From: an uncultured Eubacteriales bacterium
GTDB taxonomy: Bacteria > Bacillota > Clostridia > Lachnospirales > Cellulosilyticaceae
DNA length: 64,000 nt
Assembly (NCBI GenBank): GCA_900551325.1
Contig: URVM01000015.1
Location: forward strand, 17,903-81,902
Direction: 5' to 3'
Of the stretch, positions 15,052 through 23,573 are shown piece after piece (the stretch's first letter is position 1; the number at the start of each line of letters is the position of its first letter). The translations under genes and the position numbers were made by a program. Under the pieces are notes generated by a model. That model worked only from the letters and a program-made list of their open reading frames with translations. It was not told the origin of the DNA and did no database searches.

Positions 15052-16884
15052 ATGTGTTCAATTTGTGGAATAGTTGATTTTATAAATGAAGAAAGAGCTT
15101 TAGGAAAACATGTAGAAAAGATGGGAAGTGTTTTAACCCATAGAGGTCCAGATCAAAAGGGATGCTTTATAGATAAGGGTGTAGCCTTTGGTCATAATAG
15201 ATTAGCCATTATGGATATAGAAAAAGGACTTCAACCGATGATAAGAAATTATAGAGGTAGAAACTATACTATTGTATATAATGGAGAAATCTATAATACA
15301 CCAGAACTTACAAAAATCATTGAAGCAGCAGGGATTAAGCTTCAAACAAGATGTGATACAGAAGTTGTATTATATATGTACATTTTGAAGAAGGAAGAGT
15401 GTGCAACCTTTTTAAATGGTATTTTTGCCTTTGCTGTATGGGATGAAGAGAAGGAAGAAGTATATCTAGTAAGAGATCGATTTGGGATTAAACCATTATT
15501 TTATACGAGAGTAGGTACTACTCTTTTATTTGCTTCAGAAATAAAGGCATTACTTACTTATGAAGGTATAAAACCAATTTTAGACCAACAAGGCTTGTGG
15601 CAAATGGTATACTTAGCACCAACTAAGGTAGGAGGAACAAGTGTATTTAAAAATATTTTTGAGATACCTACTGGATGTTATGGTCTTTATAAGAAGGATA
15701 AATTAAGTATAGTAAAATATTGGAGTCTTACAGCCAAGACATTTGAAGACAATGAGAAAGAAGCAGTAGAAAGAACAAGGGAGCTTTTAACAGATGCTAT
15801 TAAGAGACAGCTTGTATCAGATGTACCCCTTGCAACTTTCTTATCTGGAGGACTAGATTCTACTATCATTACAAGTGTAGCTGCTAAACAGTATTTAGAA
15901 GAAGGTAGAAAGCTTGGAACTTATTCATTTGAATACTTAGGTAATAAAGAGAATTTCCAGTCTACATTATTCCAGCCACAAAGTGATGATGATTATGCAA
16001 GATATGTTGCCAATGAGCTTGGAACGGATCATCATATTTTAACAGCAGATATAGGAAGTTTAATCAATCTTCTAGAAGATGCTACTTTGTATAGGGATTT
16101 ACCAGGAATGGCAGATATAGATTCTTCTTTATTGTATTATTGTAGTCAGGTCAAAAAGGAACATACAGTTGTTTTATCTGGTGAGTGTGCAGATGAAATA
16201 TTTGGTGGATATCCTTGGTTTTATAGAAGTGAAATGTTAGAAACAGGATTTTTCCCTTGGATACATGATGCCAGTAGAAGAGCAGAACTCTTTAGGAGTG
16301 AATGGGTAAAACCTACAGAGGGGCTTAACTATGCAAAATCTATTTACGAAACAAGTATTAAGGCATGTCCTATACTAGATACAGATAGTAAAAGTATGAG
16401 ACAAAGTCGTATAGCTACCTGGCTTTGCGTAGAGTACTTTATGACTTCCTTACTAGAAAGAAAAGATAGAATGAGTATGGCAAGTGGAGTAGAAGTACGT
16501 GTACCCTTTGCAGACCATCGCATATTAGAGTATGTATACAATATACCATGGGAAATAAAGTTTAAGAATCAAGTAGAAAAGTCACTTTTAAGAGAAGCTA
16601 TGAAAGACTATTTACCAGAAAAAGTGTTAAATAGAAAGAAGAGCCCATATCCTAAAACTCACAACCCACAATACGAAGAAAAGGTTATAAAACTACTACA
16701 AACAAGACTAGGTGATACTAATAGCAGATTAAAGGAACTCATTAATCCGAGTGCCTTAGAAGACCTATTACATGCACAAAATGTAACCTGGTTCGGACAA
16801 TTAATGTCAAAGCCACAACTTTTAGCATGGCTTATTCAAATGGATTATTGGCTTTTAGCATACAATGTAGATATAAGACTATAA
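15052..16884 (+). CDS. asnB: Asparagine synthase, glutamine-hydrolysing
   Basis: Makes asparagine from aspartate, ATP and glutamine. The start at 15052 gives MCSICGIVDF, placing the catalytic Cys at position 2 as needed for N-terminal nucleophile processing; AGGAGGG lies just upstream. The class II glutaminase domain runs to about 200 (THRGPDQKG, YNGEIYNT, CDTEVVL). The synthetase domain has the PP-loop LSGGLDST (about 265-272) and SGECADEIFGGYPW. About 610 residues, normal. Its leader carries the AAAGGC hairpin/terminator, linking it to the nitrogen regulon. Confidence 0.95.
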   Translation: MCSICGIVDFINEERALGKHVEKMGSVLTHRGPDQKGCFIDKGVAFGHNRLAIMDIEKGLQPMIRNYRGRNYTIVYNGEIYNTPELTKIIEAAGIKLQTRCDTEVVLYMYILKKEECATFLNGIFAFAVWDEEKEEVYLVRDRFGIKPLFYTRVGTTLLFASEIKALLTYEGIKPILDQQGLWQMVYLAPTKVGGTSVFKNIFEIPTGCYGLYKKDKLSIVKYWSLTAKTFEDNEKEAVERTRELLTDAIKRQLVSDVPLATFLSGGLDSTIITSVAAKQYLEEGRKLGTYSFEYLGNKENFQSTLFQPQSDDDYARYVANELGTDHHILTADIGSLINLLEDATLYRDLPGMADIDSSLLYYCSQVKKEHTVVLSGECADEIFGGYPWFYRSEMLETGFFPWIHDASRRAELFRSEWVKPTEGLNYAKSIYETSIKACPILDTDSKSMRQSRIATWLCVEYFMTSLLERKDRMSMASGVEVRVPFADHRILEYVYNIPWEIKFKNQVEKSLLREAMKDYLPEKVLNRKKSPYPKTHNPQYEEKVIKLLQTRLGDTNSRLKELINPSALEDLLHAQNVTWFGQLMSKPQLLAWLIQMDYWLLAYNVDIRL

Positions 16885-16910
16885 GTTAAGATAGAATATG
16901 AATCACTTGA

Positions 16911-16965
16911 AAAGGGGGCTGTGCATTAGTTGATTAAAATCAACTAATGCACAGCCCCCTTTAGC
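16911..16965 (+). terminator. Perfect-stem terminator after asnB
   Basis: Arms of 24 nt (AAAGGGGGCTGTGCATTAGT start; 16911-16934 and 16939-16962) with a 4-nt loop; the 3' side reads CCCCCTTTAGCTTTC. Only a short T-run, but a very stable stem. Confidence 0.8.
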
Positions 16966-17070
16966 TTTCTCTTCCATCGGCAAGAGGGGGTAAATAGAAA
17001 GATATACTGATATAAGTTAAAACTATAAAAAAGAATGCTATTAAGATAATCAATGGGGCTAAGTAGACTA

Positions 17071-17324
17071 GAATTACTGTCTCTTAGAATAATCTAGCAG
17101 GTGAAAGGGTGGCTGTGACTCATCCGAAAGCGGCTTATGCAGGTGGATTAGAGGCTGTTAATGAGTGGGTGAGTAAGGTTCTTAGCCAGGTGTTCGCCGC
17201 GAAGCAAGTTTCTGGCGTTCTTACGATCCCCGAGTTTACAGCCTCTTAGCCACCGGAAGTGGAAGCTTGAGGAGGAGTTACAGCAACCCTGACACCTAAG
17301 AAGACTAAACAAAGACAGTAATTC
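17071..17324. other. About 254-nt structured palindromic element between asnB and glnN
   Basis: Terminal 12-bp inverted repeats GAATTACTGTCT (17071-17082) and AGACAGTAATTC (17313-17324) enclose nested paired blocks. GCTGTGACTC (17112-17121) pairs with GAGTTACAGC (17275-17284, one G-U), GGTGG with CCACC (17142-17146, 17250-17254), and AGAGGCTGT with ACAGCCTCT (17150-17158, 17238-17246). Also GCCAG pairs with CTGGC, and the apical TTCGC with GCGAA. It is GC-richer than its flanks and has no credible ORF. A structured RNA or a MITE-like element is possible; I cannot assign a family. 16966-17070 shows nothing recognisable. Confidence 0.65.
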
Positions 17325-17344
17325 GCCCCTTTCCAAATCACTCT

Positions 17345-19435
17345 CTATACACTAAAAAGTAAATCTCCATAAGTTGGGTAAGGCCAGTAAGTACGACCTA
17401 CTTGTATTTCAAGTTCATCTACAAGAGCACGTAATTCCTGCATAGTTGGTAAGATAGAAGCTTTATAATACTCTGCATGTTCTTGCATAGTTTGGTAAGG
17501 TGTAGCATTAAGAATAAGATTATCTAGGGCGGTAAGTTTTTTGTAAACACCAGTTAGAAGATTTGAAAGTTGTTCTACTAATGTTTCTTCTAGTTCACAA
17601 GGACATGTAGAAAGAAGGGTACGTTTGTTGAGTGCTGTTTGCGCAAGATCATTTATATAATGATTGACAGCTGGGATGATGTCTTTTCGTACCATATCCA
17701 GTAGTGTGAGTGCTTCAATATGAATGACTTTAGAATAGCCTTCAAGGAGGATTTCATAGCGTGAGTAGATTTCACTTTGAGTAAAGATTTTATGCTTAGT
17801 AAAGAGATCTATATTTTTTGGTGCAATAAAGTAAGGTAGGGCATCTGGGGTAGACTTTAAGTTGAGTAAGCCTCGTGTAGTTGCTTCTTTAACCCAGCTA
17901 TCGTCATAGTTATTACCATTAAAGATAATACGTTTATGGTTTTGTAAGGTTCTTTTGATAATAGATTTTACACTAGCTTGAAGGTTATCGCATACTTCTA
18001 GTTCATTGGCAAATAGAGATAACTCTTCAGCTACAATGGTATTTAGCACAATGTTAGGACCAGAGATAGAGAGCATAGAACCTAACATACGAAATTCGAA
18101 TTTATTGCCTGTAAAGGCAAAGGGAGAAGTTCTATTACGATCTGTTGTATCTTTTTTAAATCGTGGAAGTACATCTACACCAATTTCCATATAGGTCACG
18201 TCTTTTTTGTCGTAGTTACTATCATTTTCAATAGACTCTAATATGGCAGTTAACTCTTCACCAAGAAACATGGAAACAATGGCAGGTGGTGCTTCATGAG
18301 CACCTAGACGGTGGTCATTTCCAGCACTTGCAACACAGATACGAAGAAGGTCTTGATATTCATCAACAGCTTTAATAATAGCGCATAAGAAAAGGAGAAA
18401 CTGAGCATTTTCTTCAGGAGACTTTCCAGGTTCTAAAAGGTTAATGCCTGTATTAGTTGTAAGAGACCAGTTGTTATGCTTACCACTACCATTTACACCA
18501 GCAAAAGGCTTTTCGTGTAAGAGACATACAAGGTTATGGCGCTTAGCAACTTTTTGCATCATTTCCATAGTAAGTTGGTTGTGATCAGTAGAAATATTAG
18601 TTGTAGTAAAAATAGGAGCCAGTTCATGTTGACTAGGTGCTACCTCATTGTGTTTAGTTTTAGCTAATATACCAAGTTTCCAAAGCTCTTCATCTAGTTC
18701 TTTCATAAAAGCAGCAACACGAGGTTTAAGTGTGCCAAAGTAGTGGTCATCAAGTTCTTGACCTTTTGGAGGCTTAGCACCTAAAAGTGTACGGCCACAA
18801 TAGATAAGGTCTTTACGCTTATCATATAAGGATTTATCGATTAGAAAATATTCTTGTTCAGGGCCGACTGTTGTAATAACTTTAGAAACATCAGCATGAC
18901 CAAAAAGCTTAAGAATACGTAGTGCCTCTTTATTGAGTGCAGACATGGAACGCAAAAGAGGTGTTTTTTTATCTAGTGCTTCTCCGCTATAAGAACAAAA
19001 AGCAGTAGGTATACAAAGTGTATCATCTTTAATAAAGGCATAAGAAGTAGGGTCCCAAGCAGTGTAGCCACGTGCTTCAAAAGTTGCACGAAGGCCACCT
19101 GATGGAAAGCTTGAAGCATCAGGTTCACCTTTTATAAGTTCTTTGCCTGAAAACTCCATAATAACAGAGCCATCTCCAGAAGGGCAGATAAAGCTATCAT
19201 GCTTTTCGGCTGTAATACCAGTCATAGGTTGGAACCAATGGGTAAAGTGGGTAGCTCCCTTTTCAATAGCCCAATCTTTCATAGCATTGGCAACAACATT
19301 AGCGATAGATAAGTCTAAGCTTATATCTTGTGATATAGCGTTTTTTAGTGCTTTATAGGTAGATTTTGGAAGACGTTCTCTCATGACTTCATCATTAAAG
19401 ACCATGCTGCCAAATAGTTTGGTTACGTGTGTCAT
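17345..19435 (-). CDS. glnN: Glutamine synthetase type III
   Basis: ATP-dependent amidation of glutamate. The 696-residue length and NGSGKHNNWSL ATP/ammonia-site motif mark the GSIII family, distinct from the 439-residue type I enzyme at 26 kb. N-terminal THFTHWFQPMTG and GPEQEYFLID (catalytic glutamates) and EIGVDVLPRFKKDTTDRNRTSPFAF are present. Start ATG with TAGGGGG upstream. It lies 157 nt after asnA on the same strand with no terminator between, so asnA-glnN are probably cotranscribed from the AAAGGC leader at 20.7 kb. Confidence 0.95.
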   Translation of the reverse strand: MTHVTKLFGSMVFNDEVMRERLPKSTYKALKNAISQDISLDLSIANVVANAMKDWAIEKGATHFTHWFQPMTGITAEKHDSFICPSGDGSVIMEFSGKELIKGEPDASSFPSGGLRATFEARGYTAWDPTSYAFIKDDTLCIPTAFCSYSGEALDKKTPLLRSMSALNKEALRILKLFGHADVSKVITTVGPEQEYFLIDKSLYDKRKDLIYCGRTLLGAKPPKGQELDDHYFGTLKPRVAAFMKELDEELWKLGILAKTKHNEVAPSQHELAPIFTTTNISTDHNQLTMEMMQKVAKRHNLVCLLHEKPFAGVNGSGKHNNWSLTTNTGINLLEPGKSPEENAQFLLFLCAIIKAVDEYQDLLRICVASAGNDHRLGAHEAPPAIVSMFLGEELTAILESIENDSNYDKKDVTYMEIGVDVLPRFKKDTTDRNRTSPFAFTGNKFEFRMLGSMLSISGPNIVLNTIVAEELSLFANELEVCDNLQASVKSIIKRTLQNHKRIIFNGNNYDDSWVKEATTRGLLNLKSTPDALPYFIAPKNIDLFTKHKIFTQSEIYSRYEILLEGYSKVIHIEALTLLDMVRKDIIPAVNHYINDLAQTALNKRTLLSTCPCELEETLVEQLSNLLTGVYKKLTALDNLILNATPYQTMQEHAEYYKASILPTMQELRALVDELEIQVGRTYWPYPTYGDLLFSV

Positions 19436-19592
19436 TTTAATTTCCCCCTAAATGATAAAAGATACAGTAAAAATATTTATATAAAAATAAAAAACATATA
19501 AGACCAACAATAGAAGTAGTAAAAAAATAAAATTGATAAAATAGTAAAAGCAATAAAATATATGAGAAAGATAATAAAGCAAGAAGATTAAC

Positions 19593-20600
19593 TTATAGTA
19601 AGGCTATACCGTATTGGGCACATACAGTTTTTGTAGATTCATCCCAAATAGAAGATTGAACCTCTCCAATATGAGCTTTACCTAGGAGTAACATACAAAG
19701 TCTTGATTGACCAATTCCACCACCTATAGTTAAAGGTAACTCATCATTTAATAGCATTTGATGGAAAGGAAACTGCTTACGGTGAGTACAATTTGCTTGT
19801 TCAAGTTGAAGGCTTAAACTTGTAGCATCTACACGAATACCCATAGAAGAGACTTCAAAGGCAAGGCCTAATACTTCATTCCAAAATATAAGGTCTCCAT
19901 TAAGATGCCAGTCATCATAGTCAGGTGCTCTACCATCATGTTTTTGGCCAGATGCTAAAAGGTCACCAATTTCCATAATGAAAGTAGTAGGGTGGGTTTT
20001 AACATAGGTCATTTCTCTTTCTTTTGGAGTTAAAAGAGGATAGAGATTTTCAAGCTCCTGAGTTGTAATAAAGTCTATTTCTCTAGAAAGGGTAACAGGT
20101 AAAGTTGGAAAATGTATTTTTAGAGTATCTAAAGTATCACATATAGCATTTACAATCTTTTGGACTGTTTCTTTTAAATAGGTTTGATTACGCATAGTAT
20201 TAGATATAATCTTTTCCCAATCCCATTGGTCAACATAGATGGAATGAAGGTTTGTCATTTCTTCGTCACGCCTAATGGCATTCATATTTGTATAAAGTCC
20301 TTCATCTAAATGAAAGCCGTATTGATGTAGTGCAAAGCGTTTCCATTTAGCTAGAGAGTGAACAACTTGAGCAGTTGTACCTGTTTCTGCAATATCAAAA
20401 GATACAGCTCTTTCTATACCGTTTAAATCATCATTTAACCCAGTAGTAGAATCTACAAATAAAGGTGCAGAGACACGTTTTAAGTTTAAAGACTGGCTTA
20501 AGAAACTCTCAAAACTTCTTTTAATAAGAGAAATGGCTTCTTGTGTTTCATAAAGAGATAGGGGTGAAGTATAACCTTCTGGAATAAAAACTTTACTCAT
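19593..20600 (-). CDS. asnA: Aspartate--ammonia ligase
   Basis: Ammonia-dependent asparagine synthetase with a class II aaRS-like fold, about 335 residues (E. coli AsnA 330). It has YETQEAISLIK, VDSTTGLNDDLNG, ALHQYGF (aspartate site), YVDQWDWEK and the C-terminal GGGIGQSRLCMLLL. I prefer the ATG at 20600 (9 nt after AAAGGA); an ATG two codons earlier is also possible. It is first in an operon with glnN, behind an AAAGGC hairpin/terminator leader. With asnB the window carries both ammonia- and glutamine-dependent routes to asparagine. Confidence 0.94.
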   Translation of the reverse strand: MSKVFIPEGYTSPLSLYETQEAISLIKRSFESFLSQSLNLKRVSAPLFVDSTTGLNDDLNGIERAVSFDIAETGTTAQVVHSLAKWKRFALHQYGFHLDEGLYTNMNAIRRDEEMTNLHSIYVDQWDWEKIISNTMRNQTYLKETVQKIVNAICDTLDTLKIHFPTLPVTLSREIDFITTQELENLYPLLTPKEREMTYVKTHPTTFIMEIGDLLASGQKHDGRAPDYDDWHLNGDLIFWNEVLGLAFEVSSMGIRVDATSLSLQLEQANCTHRKQFPFHQMLLNDELPLTIGGGIGQSRLCMLLLGKAHIGEVQSSIWDESTKTVCAQYGIALL

Positions 20601-20672
20601 ATACATACATCCTTTCCAAATTTAAGTTTTGCATTACTTGATGGGTCCCACTTGTTATAGGTTAAGTAAAAT

Positions 20673-20717
20673 AAAAAAAGGCGCCGTAGGTTAATAAACC
20701 TACAGCGCCTTTGCTGA
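20673..20717 (-). promoter_or_regulatory. asnA leader: AAAGGC-hexaloop hairpin overlapping an intrinsic terminator
   Basis: On the minus strand CAGC (20716-20713), loop AAAGGC (20712-20707) and GCTG (20706-20703) form a hairpin at the expected 5' end of the transcript. The same AAAGGCGC begins a terminator with a GTAGGTT/AACCTAC apical stem and a seven-U tail (ending at 20673), about 70 nt before asnA. The stem sequence differs from the asnB and gltB leaders while the loop is identical. No second A1/G4 hexaloop is visible. Confidence 0.65.
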
Positions 20718-20726
20718 TTTGATAGT

Positions 20727-20756
20727 AGTATATGACTAGACGAGTTAAAAAGTCAA
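20727..20756 (-). promoter_or_regulatory. Promoter of the asnA-glnN unit
   Basis: Minus-strand TTGACT (20756-20751), 18-bp spacer, TATACT (20732-20727). The transcript would begin near 20720, just before the AAAGGC hairpin. Confidence 0.65.
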
Positions 20757-20814
20757 TATAATTTTTAAAAAAATAAAATATTTAAAATAAAATATTTAAT
20801 GACCGTAATTTTTA

Positions 20815-20843
20815 TTGACAGGACAAAATAAGCCGATTACAAT
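20815..20843 (+). promoter_or_regulatory. Promoter of the glutamate synthase operon
   Basis: TTGACA (20815-20820), 17-bp spacer, TACAAT (20838-20843). The predicted start near 20850 is the first base of the leader hairpin. Confidence 0.75.
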
Positions 20844-20849
20844 TTATGT

Positions 20850-20921
20850 ATGAACAAAGGCGTTCATCAAAGGAAGAAACCAAAGTTGGTTTTACTTTTG
20901 ATGAGCGCCTTTTCGTATTTA
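20850..20921 (+). promoter_or_regulatory. gltB leader: dual A1/G4 hexaloop hairpins (ANTAR target) overlapping a terminator
   Basis: P1 is ATGAAC, loop AAAGGC (20856-20861), GTTCAT. A 9-nt linker follows, then P2: AAACC (20877-20881), loop AAAGTT (20882-20887), GGTTT (20888-20892). Both six-base loops have A at position 1 and G at position 4, the established ANTAR recognition signature. The competing terminator pairs 20856-20871 with 20897-20912 and ends TTTTCGTATTT, so P1 and the terminator cannot coexist. An ANTAR protein is encoded at 27.4 kb in the same cluster. Confidence 0.8.
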
Positions 20922-20966
20922 GCCAGTAAAATAGGACTGGATTTTTAAGTTAAGGAGGGGATTAGG

Positions 20967-22067
20967 GTGAAAAAAGAAGGAGAAATAAGGATACCTTCAG
21001 GATGTGCCATATCAGGGATTTTTGATAAGAGTGGAAAAGGTATGAGTGGAGAAGTCATTATTAAATCTATAGGTGTTATGCATGATCGTTCCAATGGTCT
21101 TGGAGGTGGTTTTGCAGGCTATGGCATTTATCCAGAGTACAAAGACTTATATGCTTTTCATTTGTTTTATGAAACACAAAATGCTAGAGAGGAATGTGAA
21201 AGATTTTTAGAAAAACATTTTGATTTAGTGAACCTTTCTAAGATTGCTACTAGGAAAACACGGAAAATAACCAACGAGCCTTTAATATGGCGCTATTTTG
21301 TAAATCCACTACCTACAAGACTTAAAGAGAGTCAGCTAGATGAAAATGAATTTGTAGCCCAATGTGTGATTCAGATTAATACACGTATTAATGGAGCTTA
21401 TGTATTTTCAAGTGGGAAAAATATGGGTGTCTTTAAAGCTGTAGGTTTTCCAGAAGATGTAGGAAAATTTTATAAACTAGAGGAGTACGAAGGATATTCA
21501 TGGACAGCACATGGTAGATATCCTACTAATACACCAGGCTGGTGGGGAGGTGCACATCCTTTTGCTATGCTTGATTTATCTGTTGTACACAATGGTGAGA
21601 TTTCTTCTTATGATGCCAATAGAAGATTTATAGAAATGTTTGGTTATAAGTGTAGCTTATTAACAGATACAGAAGTCATCACCTATATAATAGATTTCTT
21701 AATGAGAAGACAAGGACTAAGTTTAAAAGAGATTTCACAAGTAATAGCAGCACCTTTTTGGAGTAGTATGTCCTATAAGACTGAAGAAGAAAGAAAGCAA
21801 ATTGCCTATTTAAGAAATATATTTGCAAGCTTATTAATTACAGGGCCTTTTTCTATATTAGTAGGATTTGAAGGTGGGTTAATGGCCCTTAATGACCGCC
21901 TAAAGTTACGTTCCATGGTAGTAGGAGAAAAAGGGGATCTTGTATATATAGCAAGTGAGGAATGTGCTATACGAATAGTTGAACCTAATGTAGATAAGGT
22001 TTGGTCACCACAAGGTGGAGAACCTGTTATTGTAAGGTTAAAGGAGGGGGAACTGAATGAGTATTGA
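20967..22067 (+). CDS. Glutamate synthase glutamine amidotransferase subunit (archaeal-type split GltB, class II GATase)
   Basis: Releases ammonia from glutamine for glutamate synthesis. 366 residues, starting at GTG with AGGAGG upstream. Cys13 in SGCAISGIF is the probable N-terminal nucleophile, which would need removal of a 12-residue propeptide. WTAHGRYPTNTPGWWGGAHPF and VHNGEISSY are class II amidotransferase motifs, and SLLTDTEV lies downstream. In ordinary bacterial GltB this is one domain of a ~1500-residue chain; here it stands alone. It overlaps the next gene by 11 nt. Confidence 0.9.
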   Translation: MKKEGEIRIPSGCAISGIFDKSGKGMSGEVIIKSIGVMHDRSNGLGGGFAGYGIYPEYKDLYAFHLFYETQNAREECERFLEKHFDLVNLSKIATRKTRKITNEPLIWRYFVNPLPTRLKESQLDENEFVAQCVIQINTRINGAYVFSSGKNMGVFKAVGFPEDVGKFYKLEEYEGYSWTAHGRYPTNTPGWWGGAHPFAMLDLSVVHNGEISSYDANRRFIEMFGYKCSLLTDTEVITYIIDFLMRRQGLSLKEISQVIAAPFWSSMSYKTEEERKQIAYLRNIFASLLITGPFSILVGFEGGLMALNDRLKLRSMVVGEKGDLVYIASEECAIRIVEPNVDKVWSPQGGEPVIVRLKEGELNEY

Positions 22068-23562
22068 TTTTGTATATCCTGAATACGAAGTTGTTAGAAA
22101 TATGGATCGCTGTATTGGTTGCAAAGTGTGTGTTAGACAGTGTGCCGATCAAGTACATACTTATGATGAAGAAACTAAAAGTTTATGGGCAGATGATAGT
22201 AAATGTGTAAACTGCCATAGATGTGTAGCCCTTTGTCCTACAAAGGCACTTAAGATTGTAAAGACTGATCATACTTTTAAAACAAATGAAAGTTGGTCAG
22301 GAGAAACGATTAATGAGATTTACCGTCAAGCAGCAACGGGAGGCGTATTGCTTTCTTCTATGGGAAATCCAAAACCTTACCCTATCTACTGGGATAAAAT
22401 ACTCATTAATGCTTCTCAAGTGACTAATCCTTCTATAGATCCTCTTCGTGAACCTATGGAAACAAAGGTATTTTTAGGCAAGAAGCCTACTTGTATACAA
22501 AGAGATGAGAAGGGAAAGTTAAAAACTAATCTACCGCCACAGCTAGAGCTTACTGTCCCTATTATGTTTTCAGCCATGTCTTATGGTTCCATTAGTTATA
22601 ATGCCCATGAAAGTCTAGCACGTGCAGCAACTGAACTTGGCATTTGTTATAACACAGGAGAAGGTGGCTTGCATGAAGATTTTTATCAGTACGGTGATCA
22701 CACTATTGTTCAAGTCGCATCAGGTCGCTTTGGTGTATATAAAGATTATTTAGAAGCAGGTGCTGCCATTGAGATTAAGATGGGGCAAGGTGCAAAGCCG
22801 GGTATAGGTGGTCACTTACCAGGAACTAAAATTGTAGGAGATATTTCTAAGACACGTATGATACCAGAAGGGTCAGATGCTATATCACCGGCACCCCACC
22901 ATGATATTTATTCAATAGAAGATTTAAGGCAGTTAGTAGACTCTTTAAAAGAAGCTACAGCATATAAGAAGCCTATTATTGTAAAGATAGCTGCTGTTCA
23001 TAATGTGGCTGCCATTGCAAGTGGTATTGCTAGAAGTGGTGCAGATATTATAGCTATTGATGGATTTAGAGGAGGAACAGGGGCAGCGCCTACAAGAATA
23101 CGAGATAATGTAGGGATTCCTATTGAACTTGCCTTAGCAAGTGTAGATACAAGGTTGCGAGAGGAAGGCATTCGAAATGAAGTATCTATTATAGTAGGAG
23201 GAAGTATTAGAAATAGTGCAGACATTGTAAAGGCCATTGCACTAGGTGCAGATGCAGTCTATGTTGCTACAAGTGCCCTACTTGCACTGGGATGTCATCT
23301 TTGTAGAAGTTGCCATAGTGGCAAGTGTAACTGGGGTATTGCTACCCAAATACCAGAGCTTGTAAAACGCTTAAATCCAGATATAGGATACAAACGTTTA
23401 GTAAATCTTATTACAGCTTGGGAGCATGAGATTAAAGAGATGATGGGTGGCATGGGGATTAACTCTATTGAAGCACTTAAAGGCAATAGACTTATGCTAA
23501 GAGGTATAGGTTTAACACAAAAAGAACTAGAGATATTAGGTATTATGCATGCTGGAGAATAG
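22057..23562 (+). CDS. Glutamate synthase FMN/central domain subunit with N-terminal 2[4Fe-4S] ferredoxin domain
   Basis: Catalytic TIM barrel that converts 2-oxoglutarate plus ammonia to glutamate. An N-terminal ferredoxin module has CIGCKVCVRQC and CVNCHRCVALCP (about residues 18-65). The FMN domain follows with MSYGSISYNAHESLA, GAKPGIGGHLPGTKIV and IDGFRGGTGAAPTRIRDNVGIP. A cysteine cluster CHLCRSCHSGKCNWGIATQ matches the 3Fe-4S site of GltB. 501 residues, the archaeal/clostridial GltS architecture. Overlaps its neighbour; same operon. Confidence 0.92.
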   Translation: MSIDFVYPEYEVVRNMDRCIGCKVCVRQCADQVHTYDEETKSLWADDSKCVNCHRCVALCPTKALKIVKTDHTFKTNESWSGETINEIYRQAATGGVLLSSMGNPKPYPIYWDKILINASQVTNPSIDPLREPMETKVFLGKKPTCIQRDEKGKLKTNLPPQLELTVPIMFSAMSYGSISYNAHESLARAATELGICYNTGEGGLHEDFYQYGDHTIVQVASGRFGVYKDYLEAGAAIEIKMGQGAKPGIGGHLPGTKIVGDISKTRMIPEGSDAISPAPHHDIYSIEDLRQLVDSLKEATAYKKPIIVKIAAVHNVAAIASGIARSGADIIAIDGFRGGTGAAPTRIRDNVGIPIELALASVDTRLREEGIRNEVSIIVGGSIRNSADIVKAIALGADAVYVATSALLALGCHLCRSCHSGKCNWGIATQIPELVKRLNPDIGYKRLVNLITAWEHEIKEMMGGMGINSIEALKGNRLMLRGIGLTQKELEILGIMHAGE

Positions 23563-23573
23563 GGGGAGAGAAG

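Noticed and set aside
17148..17336. 62-residue minus-strand ORF over the structured element at 17.1-17.3 kb
   Set aside because: It lies across a long palindrome, has no RBS, and its Cys/Ser/Arg-rich composition is an artefact of the structured sequence.
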